From the NCBI GenBank assembly GCA_007745635.1, contig CP036272.1, positions 1,127,700 through 1,191,699 on the forward strand: a stretch of 64,000 bases of DNA. The letters are read 5' to 3'. The position numbers were made by a program, and so were the translations under genes. The stretch comes from Stieleria bergensis. Lineage in GTDB: Bacteria; Planctomycetota; Planctomycetia; Pirellulales; Pirellulaceae. This document shows, one piece after another, positions 37,474 to 47,650 of the stretch (the first letter of the stretch is position 1; each line of letters begins with the position of its first letter). Under the pieces are notes generated by a model, which was not told the DNA's origin, ran no database searches, and saw only the letters and a list, made by a program, of their open reading frames with translations.

Positions 37474-37756
37474 GCAATCCAGATGGTCGTCTGCCGCTGG
37501 GCGGCAGCGCGATTGTTACCGCTGGGCAGCACCTCGTCACGGAGCGATCGGTGACCGCATGGTGATCGGCGGCAGGGCTGTGATCGGCAACACTGATTCG
37601 CTGTGTTGATCCGCCGCGCGCTTGGCGCTCCGCGGTGGAGCCTGGCTGGTGGCAGCCGTTTTCTTTTGGTGCAGCTATTTTTTTTCGCGCGTCGCCGGTT
37701 GGTTTGGGCTCTTGATTTGCAGACAGCAATTTTTGCCTTTCTTGAGAACTAATGTT
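37474..37756. other. Intergenic spacer with terminator candidate
   Basis: Several GC hairpins, including the terminator at 37644-37668. A long in-frame extension of the next gene (TTG at 37622) covers part of it but looks non-coding. Confidence 0.45.
37644..37668 (+). terminator. Possible intrinsic terminator of the DUF11-type gene
   Basis: GGCTG-gtgg-CAGCC followed by GTTTTCTTTT. The stem is short (5 bp). Confidence 0.45.
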
Positions 37757-38719
37757 GTGAAACTTCGAAACTGCCAGTCAATCGTCTTTCTGATTGGCTT
37801 GACCACCGCCGTGAACCTGACCCGAGCTGACGAGATGACCGCAGATGAGAGTCGCGGGTTCCCCAACCTGCCAATGAAAACAGCCGGTGGGGCCCAGTTT
37901 TGGACCGACCATTGCTGGCAGGATGGTTATCGTTTGCAGAAGAACGCCTTGACCAAGCACTGGCGGTTGTTGGATCCCAATAATGTCCGTCTGGCCTGGG
38001 GAAAACGCGTTCAATGTGAACAAAAGCTGGTCTCGCTGTGCCCGCCACAAGAGGCCACCACCGCCAAGCACCGTGTGATTTTGCTACACGGATTGATGCG
38101 GACCGCTGGCTCGATGAAGTCAATGGCGGCATCGATCGAGGATGCATCCGATTCGGTTGCTGTGCCGATCACTTACGCCAGTTCCCGGGCTCCGATTGCC
38201 AGCCATGCGGCTGCTTTGCGAGAGCTATTAGAAGCCTTTCCAGAAGACGACACGTTTAGCTTTGTCGCACACAGCATGGGCAACATCATCACCAGGCATC
38301 TTGTGGCCGACCTGCAGCGTGATGGTGATCCGAAAGGGATTTTGCCGCGCTGTCAGGGAATGGTCATGCTGGGGCCGCCCAACCAGGGTGCAATCATCGC
38401 CGAACGTCTAGGGCCGACGAAGGTCTTTGCCTGGGTGACCGGAAAAGGGGGCATGGAGCTGGGGAAACGCTGGGCTGAATTGGAGCCTAATCTAGCGACA
38501 CCACCGTTTCCCTTTCATATCGTCGCCGGTGAAGTCCATGGGCCGATTGAGAATCCGCTAATCGATGGCGATGGAGACTTTGTCGTCAAGGTCGAAGAAA
38601 CCAAGCTAGACGGGGCCGCCAGTCACACGGTTGTCCCCGTTTTGCATAGCTTCTTGATGTCCGATCAAGCTGTGATTGAGCAGACGATCGAGCTCTTGTC
38701 AAACGCGACGGCGCAATAG
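37757..38719 (+). CDS. Secreted lipase/alpha-beta hydrolase (PGAP1/LipA-like)
   Basis: 320 residues from the GTG at 37757; the frame is open to a TTG at 37622. The GTG was chosen because MKLRNCQSIVFLIGLTTAVN then gives a clean signal peptide ending at TRA. VILLHGLMRTAGSM provides the oxyanion HGL. SFVAHSMGNIITRHLV contains the nucleophile Ser in AHSMGN. DGDGDFVV and VPVLHSFLM carry the likely acid and histidine. The family cleaves ester bonds in lipids. This member is probably periplasmic. The convergent pnp gene ends 147 bp away, with a bidirectional hairpin between. Confidence 0.82.
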   Translation: MKLRNCQSIVFLIGLTTAVNLTRADEMTADESRGFPNLPMKTAGGAQFWTDHCWQDGYRLQKNALTKHWRLLDPNNVRLAWGKRVQCEQKLVSLCPPQEATTAKHRVILLHGLMRTAGSMKSMAASIEDASDSVAVPITYASSRAPIASHAAALRELLEAFPEDDTFSFVAHSMGNIITRHLVADLQRDGDPKGILPRCQGMVMLGPPNQGAIIAERLGPTKVFAWVTGKGGMELGKRWAELEPNLATPPFPFHIVAGEVHGPIENPLIDGDGDFVVKVEETKLDGAASHTVVPVLHSFLMSDQAVIEQTIELLSNATAQ

Positions 38720-38744
38720 AACGGATCAGTCGCCAGGGGCGAGT

Positions 38745-38762
38745 GTGGGCAAGCGCGCCCAC
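38745..38762. repeat. Small hairpin in convergent gap
   Basis: GTGGGC-aagcgc-GCCCAC. Confidence 0.6.
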
Positions 38763-38766
38763 GCCA

Positions 38767-38790
38767 GCGGCAAGCGTTGCCGCGAAGTGT
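38767..38790. repeat. Hairpin sharing a 14 nt core with the groEL2-groES hairpin
   Basis: GCGGCAA-gcg-TTGCCGC (7 bp stem, 3 nt loop) followed by GAAGTGT. The string TTGCCGCGAAGTGT is identical to that at 26794-26807. Confidence 0.65.
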
Positions 38791-38803
38791 CAGGTGAGAA
38801 TGA

Positions 38804-38845
38804 AACAAGCCGCCATTGCTTGGGCAAAGGCGGCTTGTTGTTTTA
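38804..38845. terminator. Bidirectional terminator between lipase gene and pnp
   Basis: AACAAGCCGCC and GGCGGCTTGTT form an 11 bp perfect stem with a 14 nt loop. It is followed by GTTTTAG on the plus strand and TTCATTCTC on the minus strand. Confidence 0.75.
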
Positions 38846-38866
38846 GTTGTCGGTGTAGACAGGTGA

Positions 38867-41107
38867 TCAGTCGCGGCGTCCGCCACGTCCGCCACGACGA
38901 CGGCCACTGGCACCACGACGGCGTGGGCGATCATCGCCATTGTCGTCGCCACTGTCATCACCGCGATCGTCACCAGATTCGGCAACTGCTGCTGCGATTT
39001 CGTCTTCTTCACCAAGCTCTTCCAAGGCTTGGCGACGGCTTAGCTTGACGCGATCATGCTCATCGACATCGATGACCAAAACCTTCATTGGGTCGCCAAC
39101 TCGAACCACTTTGTCGATGCTGCTGATGTAGCCGCTGCTCAATTCGCTGATGTGGCACAAGCCGTCACGGCCTGGCAGGATTTCAACGAAGGCACCAAAG
39201 TCCTTGATGCTGCTGACGATTCCGTCGTAGATCTTGCCGATCTGTACGGTCGCGGTGCAGGCTTCCACTTGCTTCATCGCTTCAGCAGCGGACTCTTTAT
39301 CGCTACCAGCGACAAGCACGGTTCCTTCATCGTCGACTTCGATCACGCAGCCGGTTGATTCTTGGATACCGCGAATGTTCTTGCCACCAGGGCCGATCAA
39401 AGCACCGATCTTGTCCGGTGAGATCTTGGTTCGCAGCAAGCGAGGTGCTGTTGGTGCGGTTTCGCGACGAGGGCGTGCGATCGTCGTCAACATCTTACGC
39501 AGGATTTCGATTCGAGCACCGCGAGACTGCTTCAGGGTTGCGCTGATGATTTCATCGCTAATCCCGGTGACTTTCAGGTCAAGCTGGATGCCGGTGATCC
39601 CGTTTTGAGTTCCAGCGATTTTGAAGTCCATGTCGCCGAAGTGATCTTCTGAACCCAGGATGTCGGTCAGCAAGACGAAGTCATCTTCGCTGTTGCGAAC
39701 CAAACCAACGCTGATGCCTGCAACGGGGTTGCTGATGGGAACACCCGAGGCCATCAAGCCCAAGGTGGCACCACAGACGCTGGCCATCGAGCTGCTGCCG
39801 TTTGACTCGGTGATGTCACTGATCACACGCACGGTGTAGGGGAAGTCTTCCGCAGCGGGCAGCACGGGGGCGACACTGCGTTCAGCCAAGCAGCCGTGGC
39901 CGATTTCACGACGACCAGGGCCGCGGATCGGGCGGCATTCGCCAACGCTGTAGGATGGGAAGTTGTAATCCAGCATGAACTTCTTGCTGAATTCTTGGTG
40001 CAGACCATCGACTCGTTGCTCATCGCGAGCGGTTCCCAGAGTCACGGTGACCAGAGCCTGAGTTTCACCACGTTGGAAGACGGCTGAGCCGTGAACGCGT
40101 GGCAGAACGTCGGTTTCGCATTGGATAGGACGGAGGCTGGTGTTGTCGCGGCCATCAGGACGCGTGCCAGCGACGATCAAGTCGCGAGCCAATTTGCCTT
40201 CGAGATCATGCCAAACGGTGCGGAAGCGTTTGGGGCAAACGGCGCCTTCTGCGTCGGGGTCAGGGATGATTTCGCCCTTCGCACGTTCTTCGACAGCGCT
40301 AACCGCTGCGGCGCGATCTTGCTTGCCGGTGGTTTGCATGGCCGACTTGAGTTCGTCGTAATAAGCATCGCTAAGGCGATCCAGCAGTCCGTCGTCTTCG
40401 GGAGCGACGAACTCGTCCTTGGTTGGATTGACTTTTTGGTACAGCTCTTCTTGCAACTCAATCACTTCACGGATCACACCGTGAGCGAAGCGAATCGCTT
40501 CAAGCATTTGATCTTCGGGCATTTCATTGGCGAAGCCTTCGATCATGGCAACTTGATCGCGCGATCCGCTGACGATCATGTCCAGTTCGCTTTCGTCCAG
40601 ATCCGAGTTGGTTGGGAAGGCGATCAATTCACCATCAACTTTACCAACACGAACCGAAGCCACTGGGCCCAGGAAGGGCAGGGAAGAGATGTGCAGAGCC
40701 GCTCCGGCACCGTTCATCGCCAACACGTCGCCGTCGTTCTCTTGATCGCTGGCAACCACCGATGCTTGAACTTGGACTTCGTTCATGAACCCGTTGGGCC
40801 ACAAGGGGCGGATCGGGCGGTCCATCAATCGCGAGCTGAGGATTTCTTTCGTCGATGGGCGGCCTTCACGTTTCAGGAAGCCACCGGGGAACTTACCGGC
40901 CGCTGCGAATCGCTCGCGATAATCGCAGGTCAGGGGAAAGAAATCGATGCCAGGACGTGGCTTGCTGCTTGCCGTAGCAACCAATACAACGGTTTCACCA
41001 TACTGAACCAACACGGCACCGGCGGCTTGTTTGGCCAACTGACCGGTTTCAAACGACAGCACCTGACGGCCGATTTTCTTTTCTACTCGAATTTTATTTA
41101 CAGTCAC
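38867..41107 (-). CDS. pnp: Polyribonucleotide nucleotidyltransferase (PNPase)
   Basis: 746 residues from a GTG at 41107 with a good AGGAAGG site about 8 bases upstream. The two RNase PH domains are present: [23 protein letters not shown], the [22 protein letters not shown] loop, and [24 protein letters not shown], followed by RREIGHG. Then a KH domain ([20 protein letters not shown]) and an S1 domain ([20 protein letters not shown]). The C-terminal tail is unusual: four Gly-Asp-Asp units then an Arg/Gly-rich end, which could bind RNA or partner proteins. PNPase degrades RNA 3'-5' with phosphate and can add tails. Gene order rpsO-pnp is conserved across bacteria. Confidence 0.96.
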   Translation of the reverse strand: MTVNKIRVEKKIGRQVLSFETGQLAKQAAGAVLVQYGETVVLVATASSKPRPGIDFFPLTCDYRERFAAAGKFPGGFLKREGRPSTKEILSSRLMDRPIRPLWPNGFMNEVQVQASVVASDQENDGDVLAMNGAGAALHISSLPFLGPVASVRVGKVDGELIAFPTNSDLDESELDMIVSGSRDQVAMIEGFANEMPEDQMLEAIRFAHGVIREVIELQEELYQKVNPTKDEFVAPEDDGLLDRLSDAYYDELKSAMQTTGKQDRAAAVSAVEERAKGEIIPDPDAEGAVCPKRFRTVWHDLEGKLARDLIVAGTRPDGRDNTSLRPIQCETDVLPRVHGSAVFQRGETQALVTVTLGTARDEQRVDGLHQEFSKKFMLDYNFPSYSVGECRPIRGPGRREIGHGCLAERSVAPVLPAAEDFPYTVRVISDITESNGSSSMASVCGATLGLMASGVPISNPVAGISVGLVRNSEDDFVLLTDILGSEDHFGDMDFKIAGTQNGITGIQLDLKVTGISDEIISATLKQSRGARIEILRKMLTTIARPRRETAPTAPRLLRTKISPDKIGALIGPGGKNIRGIQESTGCVIEVDDEGTVLVAGSDKESAAEAMKQVEACTATVQIGKIYDGIVSSIKDFGAFVEILPGRDGLCHISELSSGYISSIDKVVRVGDPMKVLVIDVDEHDRVKLSRRQALEELGEEDEIAAAVAESGDDRGDDSGDDNGDDRPRRRGASGRRRGGRGGRRD

Positions 41108-41177
41108 TTTTTCTACCTTCCTACAAACTACAAATGATTTAGCTAATTGCTTTTCTAACTACAGACATGGACTGAAG

Positions 41178-41230
41178 GACGCTGGCGGAAACCAATTTTC
41201 TTGTGTGTTGGGTTTCCAGTGGCAAGCGTC
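41178..41230 (-). promoter_or_regulatory. Long leader hairpin upstream of pnp
   Basis: Outer stem GACGCT/AGCGTC and inner stem GGAAACC/GGTTTCC with an internal loop and a 17 nt apical loop, 71-123 nt upstream of the start. It resembles in position the E. coli pnp leader stem that is cut by RNase III to allow PNPase autocontrol. Confidence 0.5.
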
Positions 41231-41679
41231 GATCGTTTTCAGTCACTGCAATGACAAATGATATGCTCAGCCGAGCTGGCTGCTAGAACACGACACTGTG
41301 CTCAAAATCATAGCGGTCACCGATTGCGTTGCGATCTCAGGGTCACGCTTGCAACCATCGTTTTTCGATCTTTCCAAGCTGCCGAGACTGGTGATTCAAC
41401 ACGTTGTTTGGCCACTTGATGGAACAAGTGAAGCCGAAATGAGTTGACCATCATCAGGTCAACCGAACGTGAGGCAAATGGATGCTAGCAAAAGAGACTA
41501 GATCCAACCGGTCCGTGGTCTGGGAAATTCGAAGCCGAATCAACGGCGGATCCTGCGGCTGAATGGTTTGCTAGCCAAACAGATCGCTAGCGGATTTTCA
41601 ACCACCAAGAACCGTTACCGCCAAGCGTCGTTGGGGCGCGGTTAAGTGGTGATTGGTTCAAGGCCGTGGAGACGTGCGC

Positions 41680-41710
41680 CAAAGAGAAACGCGAGGTGAA
41701 TCCTCGCGTT
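41680..41710 (-). terminator. Intrinsic terminator of rpsO
   Basis: On the minus strand: AACGCGAGG-attca-CCTCGCGTT followed by TCTCTTTGG; stem 9 bp, loop 5 nt, 83 bp past the rpsO stop. Confidence 0.8.
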
Positions 41711-41792
41711 GGCTTCGATGTAGGCAATGACAGTGGGTCGCCTTGGGCGACGTTGCTCAAAGCCTTGTCACGCCAATGCGGCCGCTGGAGGG

Positions 41793-42062
41793 CTATTTAC
41801 GGATGCCCAATTTGCCGATGATGTCCAGATAACGCTGTGGCGCTTCGCCACGGACGTAATCCAGTAAACGACGGCGGCGACTGACCAAACCCAGCAGGCC
41901 ACGACGAGTCGCATAGTCCTTATTGTGAGTTCGCATGTGCTCAGTCAAACCGTTGATTCGCTCGGTCAGGATCGCGATTTGAACTTCTGGAGACCCCGAA
42001 TCGCCTTCTTTGGCGCCGTGCTCTTTGATGACCTCAGCTTTGCGTTGCTTCGAAATCGTCAT
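41793..42062 (-). CDS. rpsO: 30S ribosomal protein S15
   Basis: 89 residues, the exact size of bacterial S15, from the ATG at 42062; the open frame reaches 42308 but the conserved start is [20 protein letters not shown]. Family motifs: [49 protein letters not shown]. It binds 16S rRNA and helps form a bridge to the 50S subunit. Followed by a strong terminator, so pnp is probably transcribed from its own promoter as well. Confidence 0.97.
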   Translation of the reverse strand: MTISKQRKAEVIKEHGAKEGDSGSPEVQIAILTERINGLTEHMRTHNKDYATRRGLLGLVSRRRRLLDYVRGEAPQRYLDIIGKLGIRK

Positions 42063-42320
42063 GTGATAAATTTTGTTCGTACAGTTTCTGATTCGTTTTG
42101 AAAATCCAAGCCCACAGTTTAACGCTCCGCCAGCAGCACGCAACGGCAAATTAATACATTCATTGCGGCCGATTTTGGCGGGTCTCCGCGTCTGACGGAG
42201 CTTGTTTGGCGAAGCCACGCCGACTGAGTTTAAGCAATCCGCAAAGTCGTCCCAGTCCTTAGGCGGGGGGGATTGTCTCGCTTTGCGGTGGGTGGCGTCA
42301 GGCTCCATTTTTGCCGGGCG

Positions 42321-42992
42321 TCACGCTTGCAGGTAGGCCAGCACTTGCTGGGCCATCTGGTCGGCGCTCAGGCCGCTGCCGCCGTCGAGCCGAATTTCGG
42401 GGCTCTCCGGTGGTTCGTAGGGGGCGCTGATGCCGGTGAAATGTGCGATCTCTCCGGCGCGAGCCTTTTTGTATAGCCCCTTGGGATCCCGAGATTCACA
42501 GATTTCCAGCGGGGTGTCGACAAAGACTTCGATGAAGTCACGCGGCTTTCCAGCGGCCGTCACCACCTGGCGGGCTCGGTCGCGGTCTTCCCGGTACGGG
42601 CTGACGAAGGCGGTCAAGGTGATCAAGCCGGCAGTCGCCATCAGCGCCGCCACGCTGCCGACTCGGCGGATGTTTTCCTGGCGATCGATTTCGCCAAAGC
42701 CCAGCCCAAAGCGATCGGCAAAGGCTTGGCCATGCTGTGGGGCCAAGACGGGGGCCGGGGCGCACAAGCCATGCCGCACGTTGTCCCCATCCAGCAGCAC
42801 CGAGGCCCGCCCCTGACTGTGCAGCATGGCGTCCAGTGCATTGGCGATCGTGCTTTTGCCACAGCCGCTAAGTCCCGTGAACCAGATCACGCAGCCCTGT
42901 TGGCCGAGCAGTTCTTCGCGCTGTTGCCTCGTGATGCTCTGTTCGTGCCAGACGATGTCTTTGGAAATGTCGTTCGCTTGGGAATCAGCCAC
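42321..42992 (-). CDS. cysC: Adenylylsulfate (APS) kinase with an insertion after the DGDN motif
   Basis: 223 residues. The P-loop is in [16 protein letters not shown] (residues about 38-53). [11 protein letters not shown] is the APS-binding motif. The usual short link to the ENIRR motif is extended by about 19 residues ([19 protein letters not shown]) before [62 protein letters not shown] and FTGISAPYE are standard. It phosphorylates APS to PAPS, for sulfation or sulfate assimilation. No sulfurylase gene is adjacent. Planctomycetes have many sulfatases, so sulfated polymers are relevant, but here the role is unproven. Confidence 0.93.
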   Translation of the reverse strand: MADSQANDISKDIVWHEQSITRQQREELLGQQGCVIWFTGLSGCGKSTIANALDAMLHSQGRASVLLDGDNVRHGLCAPAPVLAPQHGQAFADRFGLGFGEIDRQENIRRVGSVAALMATAGLITLTAFVSPYREDRDRARQVVTAAGKPRDFIEVFVDTPLEICESRDPKGLYKKARAGEIAHFTGISAPYEPPESPEIRLDGGSGLSADQMAQQVLAYLQA

Positions 42993-43029
42993 GGTGGTGT
43001 TTGCCGGAGAAGGTTGAAGAACAGAAGGG

Positions 43030-43062
43030 TTTAGGAGCTGGCGGAGTTTTTAGGAGCTGGCG
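43030..43062. repeat. 19 bp period duplication over a stop codon
   Basis: TTTAGGAGCTGGCG at 43030-43043 and 43049-43062. The second copy contains the last codons and stop of the ABC-2 permease gene; the first lies just past it. Confidence 0.8.
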
Positions 43063-43904
43063 CTGCGATAGCTTTTCAAACTGGTGCGAAACAGCCAGCG
43101 GCTCACCAGCAGGCTAAGCACGGTGACCAGTGCCGTCCAGAGCGCGATCCCCCATTCCCAGTCTGCTCGGGGTGACAGGGGCATGGCCAAGATTCTGGCC
43201 GGAACATTGACCACAACCAAGATGGGGATCACAAACGTGAACACACTGTAGAGCGGTTTGCCCCAGCCGCGATCGTAAATTTCCATCGGATAGCGGCTAA
43301 AGTTGGTGATGTAAAACCAGAAGTTATAAAGCGACTGGTTGCGGCCCAACCACACACTGGTCGCACTCAGGGTGATCATTAGGCTGTACATGATCAGCAC
43401 GCCACAGATCACAAACACCCCATACAGAATCAGCGCCAGCGGCGAGGGCACCATCGGTTGCACGGGATCGTTCGCCAGGCGATGCAGTGCGACCGCAGCG
43501 ATGGCCAGGCCAACCAAGAAGTTGGTCAGTTGGCTCCAATCGATTTTGCGAAAGGAAATCAAGAATTGAGTGTCAATCGGCTTGAGCAACGCAAAGTCCA
43601 GCCCGCCCGTTCGGATCAGTTCACTGAACTCTTGCGCATTGGGCATAAAGAATGCCTGGATGATCGAATTGATGAACCAAGTGGTGGCGATGAACAGGAA
43701 GAACCGATTTTCGTCCCAGCCCGTGCCTTCGCCAATCGAGGGGGTGTGCTGGAAGATGATCAGGTAAAAGCCCACATTCATCGCCGTCCAGCCCAAGCTG
43801 CTGACCGCTTGCAGGATGAAGTTCATGCGGAATGTCATGTCACGCACCAAGCTGTTGCGTGCAAAGGTCAACCAGACCCGCCAGTATCGAGAGAACTCTG
43901 TCAC
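43050..43904 (-). CDS. ABC-2 type permease (DUF990/PF06182-like), second of pair
   Basis: 284 residues, six predicted membrane helices. WLTFARNSLVRDMTFRMNFILQ at the start and ELIRTGGLDFALLKPIDTQFLI in the first cytoplasmic loop are the family pattern. It lies 3 bp after the upstream permease gene, so both are surely co-transcribed and probably form a heterodimeric channel of an ABC transporter. No ATPase gene follows or precedes in the window. Substrate unknown; related pairs export or import peptides or lipids in other bacteria. Confidence 0.88.
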   Translation of the reverse strand: MTEFSRYWRVWLTFARNSLVRDMTFRMNFILQAVSSLGWTAMNVGFYLIIFQHTPSIGEGTGWDENRFFLFIATTWFINSIIQAFFMPNAQEFSELIRTGGLDFALLKPIDTQFLISFRKIDWSQLTNFLVGLAIAAVALHRLANDPVQPMVPSPLALILYGVFVICGVLIMYSLMITLSATSVWLGRNQSLYNFWFYITNFSRYPMEIYDRGWGKPLYSVFTFVIPILVVVNVPARILAMPLSPRADWEWGIALWTALVTVLSLLVSRWLFRTSLKSYRSASS

Positions 43905-43907
43905 GGT

Positions 43908-44750
<843 letters not shown>

Positions 44751-44900
44751 CGGTGGCAAAGGTGGGTAGGTCCGGTCGGATAGCGTTGCAGACAAATTAG
44801 CCTCACTCAATCGCGTTGTTCATCACTCGACGACCGCAAGATAGCCACATCCACGGGACTTGCAACGTCAACCGCGACTCGACGGAGGTAGATCGACGGA

Positions 44901-46478
44901 TCAGGAACCGTTCGGCTGTTGCCGTTTGTTCGCACGGATCCCGATCAGGATCAAAACCGTGATCACTCCCGCCAGAACAAGGGCCGTCAAGGCCAGTGGG
45001 AATGACTCCAGAAACAATAGCGGCAAGGCAAACGTCAGAATCCCACCGCCAATGAACGGAGCCGAAATCGGAGCGGCAAGCGCGTATTCACCCGCAGCCG
45101 AAGTGCGCAGATCCGGATCCACCACCCGCAGCAAGACCAATCCAGTCGCGGTCGTTCCCGTTGACATGCCATAGTTGATCAAACCCAACTGGAACCAATG
45201 CGATTTCGGCAGAATCCAGCGTGAGAGCACCAGCAGGCAGAAGCAACACCAAACGCTGCCACACAAAAACAGCACCAACAGCGGACCGACCCAGGCAACC
45301 ACTGCACTGAGTTTCAAAGATGCGATCGCGGCGACCACCAAAACCTCCATCGCGGCACTTCCAATGTGATTGATGGAAACGGGATCAATGCGATGTTCCC
45401 AACCCATTCCGCGAAACAGTTTCCGCAGACAGAACCCACCAAGCATCGCATAAATGAACAAGGGAAAGTCCAGCACGTTGGCGATCTTTAAACGTTTGCT
45501 CAGTTCGCTCTTGTCTGGCTTGGCAGCAACAGCGTTGTCCCCAGTCGATTCGGCATCCGTGGATTCAATGGCTGCCCCGTCGTCGAGTGAGCTTTCAATC
45601 GGTGTGATGGTTTTCCCGTTGGCGGTGGTTTCCGTCTGGGCGGTGGTCGCGCGTGCTTGGTCAATGCGGGTCGCGGCGGTTTGCACACCCAGTTGCATCA
45701 GGGCGCCCAGACCCACTGCCAGCGCGATCCAAACCAGTTGCAACAACATGGGGTCAATGGTGTCACTGGCCCAGACGGCGAACCCTGTTGACTTGGGTTT
45801 GGCGGCTTGCTTTTCGTTTGACGTTGAGTCGCCCGATGATTCATGAGCGCCATCATTGCCCGGTGCCCAGCCCAGACGCACGCCAATGTTAATGAAGACA
45901 ATCCCGCTGATGATGCCGTAGACCAAGCCGAGGGTGGCCATCAGCAGTCCCAGGTCTTTCCCGATCGGAAAGTTGATGATGCTGTTGTTGAACACTTCGC
46001 CCATCGCACTGGCGGTGGCATGTCCACCGGCAAAGCCCGTTTCAATCAGCATTCCAAATGAATTGGGGACATCGACCCAGGGTTTAATCAGCAACCAGGT
46101 GGCAAGTGCACCGACGGCGGTTTGGCCAAGGACAATGATCCACGCCATCAGGCCTTGGCGGGCAACGTTGCTGGCTTTGATTTCCTCCCGGTCGCCCGAT
46201 CCGGAGTCCGGTGGCTGCAACATCATGGCAGCAAACACGATGGCAATCAGTTCCCCAGGCCAAGTTGCCAGCGTTTCGATGGCTTGCTCGGCCCACTGCG
46301 ATAAGCCGGGGTGCGCTGTGCTGCCCCAGTCACTCGAAAGTGGCGCCAAAATTCCCAGGCCAATGAATCCCGCGATGACTGACGCTGGGATGTACAGCAC
46401 GCGAAACAGCGGTAACCACTGGCGCATTAGAACGCCAAGCAAAAGTAAGGCCGCCGCAAAGGCGAGGGTCAGGCTCAT
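44901..46478 (-). CDS. Sodium/glutamate symporter-like (GltS family), with acidic loop insert
   Basis: 525 residues against about 400 for E. coli GltS. Two inverted halves of about five to six helices each. LFRVLYIPASVIAGFIGLGI, MLIETGFAGGHATASAMGEVF and FQLGLINYGMSTGTTATGLVLLRVVDP are typical GltS motifs. Extra length comes from a cytoplasmic segment (about 268-335) rich in Ala/Thr/Asp/Glu and from a loop near 215. GltS takes up glutamate with sodium; the insert makes a changed substrate or regulation possible. Its ATG overlaps the stop of the FliO-like gene (ATGA), giving translational coupling. Confidence 0.82.
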   Translation of the reverse strand: MSLTLAFAAALLLLGVLMRQWLPLFRVLYIPASVIAGFIGLGILAPLSSDWGSTAHPGLSQWAEQAIETLATWPGELIAIVFAAMMLQPPDSGSGDREEIKASNVARQGLMAWIIVLGQTAVGALATWLLIKPWVDVPNSFGMLIETGFAGGHATASAMGEVFNNSIINFPIGKDLGLLMATLGLVYGIISGIVFINIGVRLGWAPGNDGAHESSGDSTSNEKQAAKPKSTGFAVWASDTIDPMLLQLVWIALAVGLGALMQLGVQTAATRIDQARATTAQTETTANGKTITPIESSLDDGAAIESTDAESTGDNAVAAKPDKSELSKRLKIANVLDFPLFIYAMLGGFCLRKLFRGMGWEHRIDPVSINHIGSAAMEVLVVAAIASLKLSAVVAWVGPLLVLFLCGSVWCCFCLLVLSRWILPKSHWFQLGLINYGMSTGTTATGLVLLRVVDPDLRTSAAGEYALAAPISAPFIGGGILTFALPLLFLESFPLALTALVLAGVITVLILIGIRANKRQQPNGS

Positions 46479-47545
46479 CGAATTGCCATTTCAAGCGAAC
46501 TGCTGATTGATTGTTGGTGCGGCACTGAGCCATGATCACGTTGGCCAACGATTTGCGGGCGTCCCATGCAGCGATTGACAACCTGCTGAATTTTTACCGG
46601 GTCGGTGATTTCCGTCAGCGTGACAGGGTCGCCATTGGCACGCTGGCCAACGACCACAATGCGATCGGCCATTTGGATAAAGCTCACTCGCATGCCTTGG
46701 TCGATGACTGTACTGCCTAAATGCTGGACGAGGTCAGTCGGTAACCGTCCCGGAACCACTCCCTTGGAGCCTAGTTTACGGTAGCAGTAAATCAAACCAA
46801 TAAAGACCGACAGGACGATCAGTAACGCACTGCCAGTGCGAACCATGGGGCCGGCGGCGAAGTCGCCTTCCAGTAAACCGTCAACAAAACTGGTGTTGGT
46901 TTGCTCCGCCTGGTCGCTTGGCATCAAGTCCGGAAACCCATCGGTTGCCGATGCCTGGCCACGGTTCGCTTGGCCACGGTTCGCTTGAGTCTCTGCCAAC
47001 TCAGCGGTCGCTTTGGAGGATGTCTCTCTTGCGGTGGACTGTTTCAACGCCGCCTCTTCCAGTGACGCTCCGTCAAGCCTTGCGGCACTCGCTGGTGGCT
47101 GCGAAAGGGAAGCGAAATGATGGGGCGACGGTTGTCGGTCACCAACCACGGGATAAACGGCGGTGCTGGCTAAAGCTGGCGCCGTGCTGGCCAAGCGTGT
47201 TGCAGAGGCTTGGCTGTTGGAAGCCTGACTGCGGGGCGCCTGACTGCGGGGCGCCTGACTGCGGGGCGCCTGGCTGCGGGGCACTTGGCTGCGAGGTGCC
47301 GTGTACACACTCATTGGCTGGCTGCTCACCGGCTGGCTGCTCACCGACTGGCTGCCGGGATAGTTGTACTGGCTGCTTCTGGGCACCGACTGAGCATCGG
47401 CTCGGTTGATCACGCCGTCTAACATGCAGGCGGTCATCAAGACGGTCAATGCGGTTGCCAGTTGCCAGTTCAACGCCTGCTTGTAGCCTCGATCGATTCG
47501 ACGCGTGCGGCTTTGCCAAGGTTTGAACAAGCAGGAATTGACCAT
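46475..47545 (-). CDS. FliO-like/single-span membrane protein with repeat-rich periplasmic region
   Basis: 356 residues from the ATG at 47545; the frame is open to 47641. A signal-like segment (LATALTVLMTACMLDGVINRADA) is followed by a Ser/Gln/Pro/Arg region with pentapeptide APRSQ repeats. The C-terminal part has a membrane helix (MVRTGSALLIVLSVFIGLIYCY) and a small domain: LVQHLGSTVIDQGMRVSFIQMADRIVVVGQRANG, TLTEITDPVKIQQV. The last part has the look of FliO, a flagellar export component, or of a general 'MdoG-like' small domain; no other flagellar gene is near, so the call is tentative. It overlaps gltS by 4 bp. Confidence 0.55.
   Translation of the reverse strand: MVNSCLFKPWQSRTRRIDRGYKQALNWQLATALTVLMTACMLDGVINRADAQSVPRSSQYNYPGSQSVSSQPVSSQPMSVYTAPRSQVPRSQAPRSQAPRSQAPRSQASNSQASATRLASTAPALASTAVYPVVGDRQPSPHHFASLSQPPASAARLDGASLEEAALKQSTARETSSKATAELAETQANRGQANRGQASATDGFPDLMPSDQAEQTNTSFVDGLLEGDFAAGPMVRTGSALLIVLSVFIGLIYCYRKLGSKGVVPGRLPTDLVQHLGSTVIDQGMRVSFIQMADRIVVVGQRANGDPVTLTEITDPVKIQQVVNRCMGRPQIVGQRDHGSVPHQQSISSSLEMAIR
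46956..46985 (-). repeat. 15 bp tandem duplication in FliO-like gene
   Basis: TGGCCACGGTTCGCT twice; codes NRGQA on the minus strand. Confidence 0.85.
47223..47297 (-). repeat. 15 bp tandem array coding APRSQ
   Basis: GCCTGACTGCGGGGC at 47223, 47238 and 47253, with one changed copy at 47268 and a degenerate one at 47283. In frame. Confidence 0.9.
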
Positions 47546-47650
47546 GGGAGCACACAGGTTGGGCGAAATAGGGGAGCTGGAAGAGGCCCGATCAGCGGGA
47601 CTCCGGGGTTTCCTACTGCTAATTCGCGTATTCTGCGGCAAAAATCAAGG

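Larger units (their letters stand above)
41108..41792. other. rpsO-pnp spacer (685 bp)
   Basis: No gene. Holds the rpsO terminator (41680-41710) and the pnp leader hairpin (41178-41230). The length leaves room for a pnp-specific promoter. Confidence 0.6.

Noticed and set aside
40091-41137. 348-codon plus-strand ORF opposite pnp
   Set aside because: It is the antisense shadow of the well-conserved pnp gene; no domain or signal of its own.
41640-41800. tRNA-like fold near the rpsO terminator
   Set aside because: Only the terminator stem is stable; no T-loop or anticodon arm.
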